From contig JANNJM010000054.1 of the NCBI GenBank assembly GCA_031395645.1, forward strand, positions 57,530 through 121,529: 64,000 bases of DNA, read 5' to 3'. Shown piece by piece: positions 60,506-64,000 of this stretch. Both the position numbers and the translations under genes were made by a program. Position 1 is the stretch's first letter, and each line of letters opens with the position of its first letter. The DNA is from SHZI01 sp031395645. GTDB lineage: Bacteria > Pseudomonadota > Gammaproteobacteria > Steroidobacterales > GCA-2729495. The notes under the pieces were generated by a model. It searched no databases, had not been told where the DNA came from, and saw only the letters and a program-made list of their open reading frames with translations.

Positions 60506-61382
60506 TCGATCCCCCGGCAGCCGGCATGGTCGGCGGCAACCACCGCCCGACGGCCGCGAGGCTCTGCGCCCACAATTCTGCCGCTGCGGCCCGATCCCAC
60601 TCCATTGGCACCGTGCGCCGGCCGTCACGTCCCTGCCGGACATAGAACGCACCGCTGCTCTCCCCCGCCGCCGGGTCGGTTGCCAGATACAGGGGCACCA
60701 GCGCGCCTTCCGCCGGCGACCGCATACGGGGCTTCAGGCGCGCATAGTCACCGTCGGCAAACAGCGTGTTGGTGTGGAAAAAATTCGTGTCAATCAGCCC
60801 GGGACAGAGGGCGTTGCTCACTACGCCGCTGCCTGCCAGCCGACCCGCCAGGTGATGACTAAAGAGAACGTTCATCAGCTTGCTGTTGGCATAGGTCTGC
60901 CAGCCATCGAAATGGCGCTCCGGCTGCAGATTGCCAAAATCGATCCTGCCGCTACCGAGCGCCATCGAGGCGACATTCACGATGCGTCCCGGCGCGTTGG
61001 CCCTCAAGGTATCCAGCAGGCTCTGTGTCAGCAGGAATGGCGCCAGGTAGTTCACCGCGAAGGTCATCTCGAAGCCGTCCGCGCTTGGCTGCCAGTGATC
61101 GGTGAGGAGCCCGGCATTATTGATCAGCACATTGAGTGCGGGAAAATCCGTGCGCACTCGCTGGCCGAGCGCCGCCACCTGCTCGAGGGAGGTGAAATCC
61201 GCCAGCACGCCATGCAGCGACTGATTGCCGGTCACGGTGCGGAGCTGCCCGAGGGTCGCCTCAAGCTTGGCCGGATTGCGGCCATGGAGGATGACCTGCG
61301 CACCCCGCTCCGCCAGCGCCAGGGCCGTGGACTTGCCGATGCCATCGGTGGCGCCGGTGATGAGATAGGTGGGGTTGGACAC
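60480..61382 (-). CDS. Short-chain dehydrogenase/reductase, retinol-dehydrogenase-like
   Basis: 300 residues. Cofactor motif 'YLITGATDGIGKSTALALAE' (TGxxxGxG), 'NVLINNAGLLTDHW', 'RIVNVASMALGSGRIDF' (catalytic Ser), and 'YANSKLMNVLFSHHLAGRL' (YxxxK). 'GFEMTFAVNYLAPFLLTQ' and 'CPGLIDTNFF' are typical of the retinol-dehydrogenase/WWOX-like branch. Substrate unknown; NADP preference suggested by 'HGRNPAK'. Divergent from the second SDR gene with a 70-base gap. Confidence 0.9.
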   Translation of the reverse strand: MSNPTYLITGATDGIGKSTALALAERGAQVILHGRNPAKLEATLGQLRTVTGNQSLHGVLADFTSLEQVAALGQRVRTDFPALNVLINNAGLLTDHWQPSADGFEMTFAVNYLAPFLLTQSLLDTLRANAPGRIVNVASMALGSGRIDFGNLQPERHFDGWQTYANSKLMNVLFSHHLAGRLAGSGVVSNALCPGLIDTNFFHTNTLFADGDYARLKPRMRSPAEGALVPLYLATDPAAGESSGAFYVRQGRDGRRTVPMEWDRAAAAELWAQSLAAVGRWLPPTMPAAGGSIRSEPRTD

Positions 61383-61452
61383 GGGGGGATTCTATCTGGT
61401 GGCTGATCGCGCCAGACTGGCCTCCCCCGCAGCCCTACCGGAATTGAAGGCC

Positions 61453-62262
61453 ATGAAGCTTACGGACAAGACCATCTGGATCACGGGCGCCTCGTCCGGC
61501 GTCGGCGAGGGCATGGCGACCGTGTTCCACCGCGAGGGGGCTGACCTGATCCTCTCGGCGCGCCGGGCGGCCGAACTCGAGCGGGTGAAGGCCGCCTGTA
61601 CCGGCGGCCCGGGCAGCGTGCACGTCGTCCCCTTCGACATCACCGACGCCGGCCAGCGGGAGGCCGCAGCCCGCGGTGTGCTCGCCCGCTTCGAGCGGCT
61701 GGATGTGCTGGTGAATAACGCCGGCATCGGCCAGCGCTCGGCAGCGAAGGACACCCTGTCCGACGTTGAACGCCGCATCATGGAAGTCGACTTCTTCGCG
61801 CCGGTGGCGCTGACTAAACTGGTGCTGGCACGAATGATCGAACAGAAGAGCGGTCATCTCGTTGTCACGTCATCGGTCGCGGGCAAGCACGCGGTGCCCC
61901 ACCACAGCGCCTACTGCGCGGCGAAGCACGCCCTGCACGGCTACTTCGACACGCTGCGGGTGGAGCACCTGGCCGACAACATCGACGTGACGCTGCTGGT
62001 CATCGCCGGCATCGAGAGCAACGTCTACGAGCACGCGCTCACGGCCGACGGTTCCGAGTACGGGCCGAGCCGTGGAGGAGCTTCGAGCGGCATGAGCGCC
62101 GAGAAGTGCGCCGAGCAGGTCGTCGACGGCCTCGTGCGGCGGGACTACGAGCTGGTGATTGGCATCGAGACCGCGCTGCAGGCCCTGCGGATCAAGGACA
62201 CGGACCCCGTCGGCTTCGTCAAGCGGATGGCGGGGATGTTGAAGTGGCTGGAGAATTCGTGA
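61453..62262 (+). CDS. Short-chain dehydrogenase/reductase
   Basis: 269 residues from ATG 61453 with GAAGG upstream; the open frame extends into the divergent gene but without a better start. 'TIWITGASSGVGEGMATVFH' (cofactor site), 'LDVLVNNAGIGQRSAAKDT', 'HLVVTSSVAGKHAVPHHSAYC' (catalytic Ser and Tyr) and 'AKHALHGYFDTLRVE' (Lys) are intact. The sequence fits the classical DHRS7-like subgroup. Substrate not predictable. Different from the neighbouring SDR, so not a recent duplication. Confidence 0.9.
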   Translation: MKLTDKTIWITGASSGVGEGMATVFHREGADLILSARRAAELERVKAACTGGPGSVHVVPFDITDAGQREAAARGVLARFERLDVLVNNAGIGQRSAAKDTLSDVERRIMEVDFFAPVALTKLVLARMIEQKSGHLVVTSSVAGKHAVPHHSAYCAAKHALHGYFDTLRVEHLADNIDVTLLVIAGIESNVYEHALTADGSEYGPSRGGASSGMSAEKCAEQVVDGLVRRDYELVIGIETALQALRIKDTDPVGFVKRMAGMLKWLENS

Positions 62263-62453
62263 AACTACTGTTCAGCATCGGCGCGCGGGTGGCCTGGATC
62301 AGTCATCCCACAGCGCTTGACGTAATCCCGGACAGGCCCCGCTGTGTTTGGCTTTTTCGATTGGCGACCTGCTATCTTCCGTAGCGAAGAGCAGGCGGAA
62401 TCACCACTGATCCCGCGGCGGGTCAAACCAGGCGACGTATTCGGGGGAATAAC

Positions 62454-63083
62454 ATGCAATCACCATTCGCAAATTTCTGTCGCTCGCTGCTCCTGACATC
62501 CGGCCTCCTGCTACTGGCAGCGCCAGCATCCGCGGCCACGATGCGCTACACGCTGACCGGGACGATTACCGGCAGTCTTGAATCCACGCCGTTGTTCTCG
62601 AGGCCCTTCGTCATCGACATGGAGACACCGTTCACTGCGCTGTGGTCGGGCGGGCCGAGCAGCTATGCGATCACGTTTTTCGGCAGTCCGGTCAGCTACA
62701 CGACCATCACGCTCGACGGCATTGGCACCGCCCTGTTCACGGAAAACACGGAGATCTTCCTGAGCGCGCGTTCCCCGGGGACACCTTCCGTACTCTGGTT
62801 TTCTGACACGACAGCCGGTGTGGAGCCGCTCGCCGCGCTCCTCTATTCCTACGATCTCACCGGTCATACCGTCCGGGACGAGTTCACGGCCGCGAATCCG
62901 CTGTTTCCACTGTGCGGGCAAAGCGCGGCCACGTTGACCACGACACTTGGCGCGCTGACATTCGACCAGTGCGGCGGGCAGATCAGCTCGTTCACATCGA
63001 CAGTCGTGCCTGTGCCAGCGACCGCCTGGCTGTTTGGTTCCGCACTCGGACTGCTCGGCCTGCGGCGGAGAAGCTCAACCTAA
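62454..63083 (+). CDS. VPLPA/PEP-CTERM sorting domain protein
   Basis: 209 residues. Signal peptide (1-28, ends 'APASA'), a beta-rich middle with one Cys pair ('FPLCGQSAATLTT', 'TFDQCGGQI') and a C-terminal sorting signal 'VPVPATAWLFGSALGLLGL' followed by RRR. Such tails are recognised by exosortase-type transpeptidases in bacteria making exopolysaccharide. No exosortase gene lies in this window. The mature protein has no known domain. About 190 bases upstream hold no other gene. Confidence 0.82.
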   Translation: MQSPFANFCRSLLLTSGLLLLAAPASAATMRYTLTGTITGSLESTPLFSRPFVIDMETPFTALWSGGPSSYAITFFGSPVSYTTITLDGIGTALFTENTEIFLSARSPGTPSVLWFSDTTAGVEPLAALLYSYDLTGHTVRDEFTAANPLFPLCGQSAATLTTTLGALTFDQCGGQISSFTSTVVPVPATAWLFGSALGLLGLRRRSST

Positions 63084-63161
63084 TCCAGATCACCCGCCAC
63101 GGCGCGCCGCCGGAACAGAGTCACCCCGGGCGGCGCGCTGCTACGAGCCCCGTGACGCGAC

Positions 63162-63800
63162 CTACCTCGCATCACCACCGCGTGGCTTGTAGAAGACGAA
63201 CTCGCCAATCTCGGCAGTCTTCCGGTACTCCGTCGACCAGTTGGGCGTCACGTTCCGGTGATGGAAGTACAGTGCGCCCCCGGTTCGATCCCTCAGCTGA
63301 AGATTGAGCGCCCTTCGCGCGATCTCTTTGGCGGTTGCGTAGGACTCATCCTCCTTCGCCTGATCCGATCGGCCATCGCACCACCACGAAAACTGGCACG
63401 CGCCCTGCTCATTACCTTGCCTGACAACTGCGCAAACGGTGTTTGGAAAGCCCTCGTGACCCAGCCGGTTCATGACGACACTGGCGACTGCATCCATGCT
63501 GGCAGCGTTCTCACCCCGGGCCTCCCAGTAGATGGTCCGTGCCAGGCAGGTGATCGCGTCGTCCATCCGCTCTTTGCCATCCGGATCGACCGCCTGCACT
63601 TCGGACTTCCCGATGATCTCGGCTCGAGACGGGACCGTGTTGTCTCCGCCGGCCGCAGCGTTCTGCTCGAGTGTCTCCGCCTTCTTCTCCGTGGCTTCCG
63701 GGCCGTTGGCGGCTGGCAGCTGCGCCTTGTCATCCTCGCCCGGTTGGCAGCCCGCGAGAACGACGATCGCAACACAAGCCGCAAGCCATCTCCGGTGCAT
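63162..63800 (-). CDS. SleB-type cell-wall hydrolase lipoprotein
   Basis: 212 residues. Lipobox 'VVLAGC' near residue 18. A charged linker (about 20-75) leads to the Hydrolase_2/SleB domain: 'ITCLARTIYWEARGENAASMD' (catalytic Glu), 'AVASVVMNRLGHEGFPNTVC', 'EQGACQFSWWCDG' and 'ALYFHHRNVTPNW'. The family are lytic transglycosylases or glucosaminidases; non-sporulating bacteria use them for wall remodelling. As a lipoprotein it would sit on the inner or outer membrane facing the wall. Confidence 0.88.
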   Translation of the reverse strand: MHRRWLAACVAIVVLAGCQPGEDDKAQLPAANGPEATEKKAETLEQNAAAGGDNTVPSRAEIIGKSEVQAVDPDGKERMDDAITCLARTIYWEARGENAASMDAVASVVMNRLGHEGFPNTVCAVVRQGNEQGACQFSWWCDGRSDQAKEDESYATAKEIARRALNLQLRDRTGGALYFHHRNVTPNWSTEYRKTAEIGEFVFYKPRGGDAR

Positions 63801-64000
63801 CAGTCGAGCCTCTTGGAATGATTCAACGGCGTCTACGGGCTACTCTACCGCCTTCTGAATCGGCGAACAGGAATTGCCGCTTACAGCTGCGTCTGTTCGC
63901 CAACGCACCGGAGTGGGATCTGCGTTCGATAACGAACCGACTGCCGGGGGCGCGCATGAAAGAATTCGGCGAGTTGTGGTGAGTCCCGCGTGGACCCGGA
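63801..64000. other. Right-edge region without a recognised gene
   Basis: These 200 bases follow the start of the SleB-type gene and hold its likely promoter. The last bases may begin another gene, but nothing can be supported. Confidence 0.4.

Noticed and set aside
1..64000. CRISPR arrays, tRNA/rRNA genes, insertion sequences, integrases or phage genes
   Set aside because: No repeat-spacer pattern, no cloverleaf or rRNA segment and no transposase, integrase or capsid-type protein could be recognised on either strand; the tail-fibre-like ends of the two paralogues are not accompanied by phage genes.

Overview
The window is GC-rich (about 60-65 % by eye), densely coded DNA. It most likely comes from the chromosome of a free-living, probably aquatic gammaproteobacterium. 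Pointers are a HexR-controlled Entner-Doudoroff operon (edd-eda-zwf), PEP carboxylase, a TonB-dependent receptor, a VPLPA/PEP-CTERM protein, a GlyGly-CTERM-like sorting signal, a bactofilin module and a quinol-type NO reductase. A placement near Steroidobacterales, Woeseiales or Xanthomonadales is a guess. I see no rRNA, tRNA, CRISPR array, insertion sequence or prophage.

Layout. 1-6.3 kb: five minus-strand genes for secreted, modular surface proteins (Ig-like, Calx-beta, cohesin-like and dockerin-like modules, and a tandem pair of paralogues with a relic of a third copy between them). The first of these runs off the left edge. 6.6-8.2 kb: a membrane-anchored unknown and a ParE-type toxin-antitoxin pair. 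8.2-14.2 kb: a penicillin-acylase-family hydrolase, a ceramidase-like membrane protein and a TonB-dependent receptor. 14.4-17.9 kb: a methyltransferase and an AlgI-like MBOAT acyltransferase with its partner. 18-21.2 kb: a very large OmpA-type protein with an internal sorting signal and a second signal peptide. 21.3-23.5 kb: a di-haem DUF1111-type protein with dockerin-like repeats.

23.5-47.4 kb is the most interesting part: a beta-1,3-glucan (laminarin-type) utilisation locus. It encodes a GH17 lipoprotein, two LacI regulators, an operon of a cytoplasmic GH3 with a sugar porter, a plus-strand run of a transporter fused to GH17, a cytoplasmic GH17 and a very large GH149-like phosphorylase, and then an operon of two GH16 lipoproteins, a glycosidase fused to an outer-membrane barrel, an unknown lipoprotein, a secreted GH-A enzyme and LacI. 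Four 16-bp sites fitting TTGAMANCGCNNTCAA sit at the promoters of these units and probably tie them into one regulon. The inferred route is surface and periplasmic cleavage by GH16/GH17, entry through the barrel fusion, uptake by the transporter-GH17 fusion, cytoplasmic breakdown by GH17/GH3 and the phosphorylase, and flow of glucose phosphates into the adjacent zwf-edd-eda pathway. No SusC/SusD-type pair is present.

47.4-55.3 kb: hexR divergent from edd-eda-zwf with palindromic operators between them, then ppc. 55.5-64 kb: norZ-type NO reductase, an antisense-overlapping secreted unknown, an M23 peptidase/coiled-coil/bactofilin operon, two short-chain dehydrogenases, a VPLPA-CTERM protein and a SleB-type cell-wall hydrolase lipoprotein.
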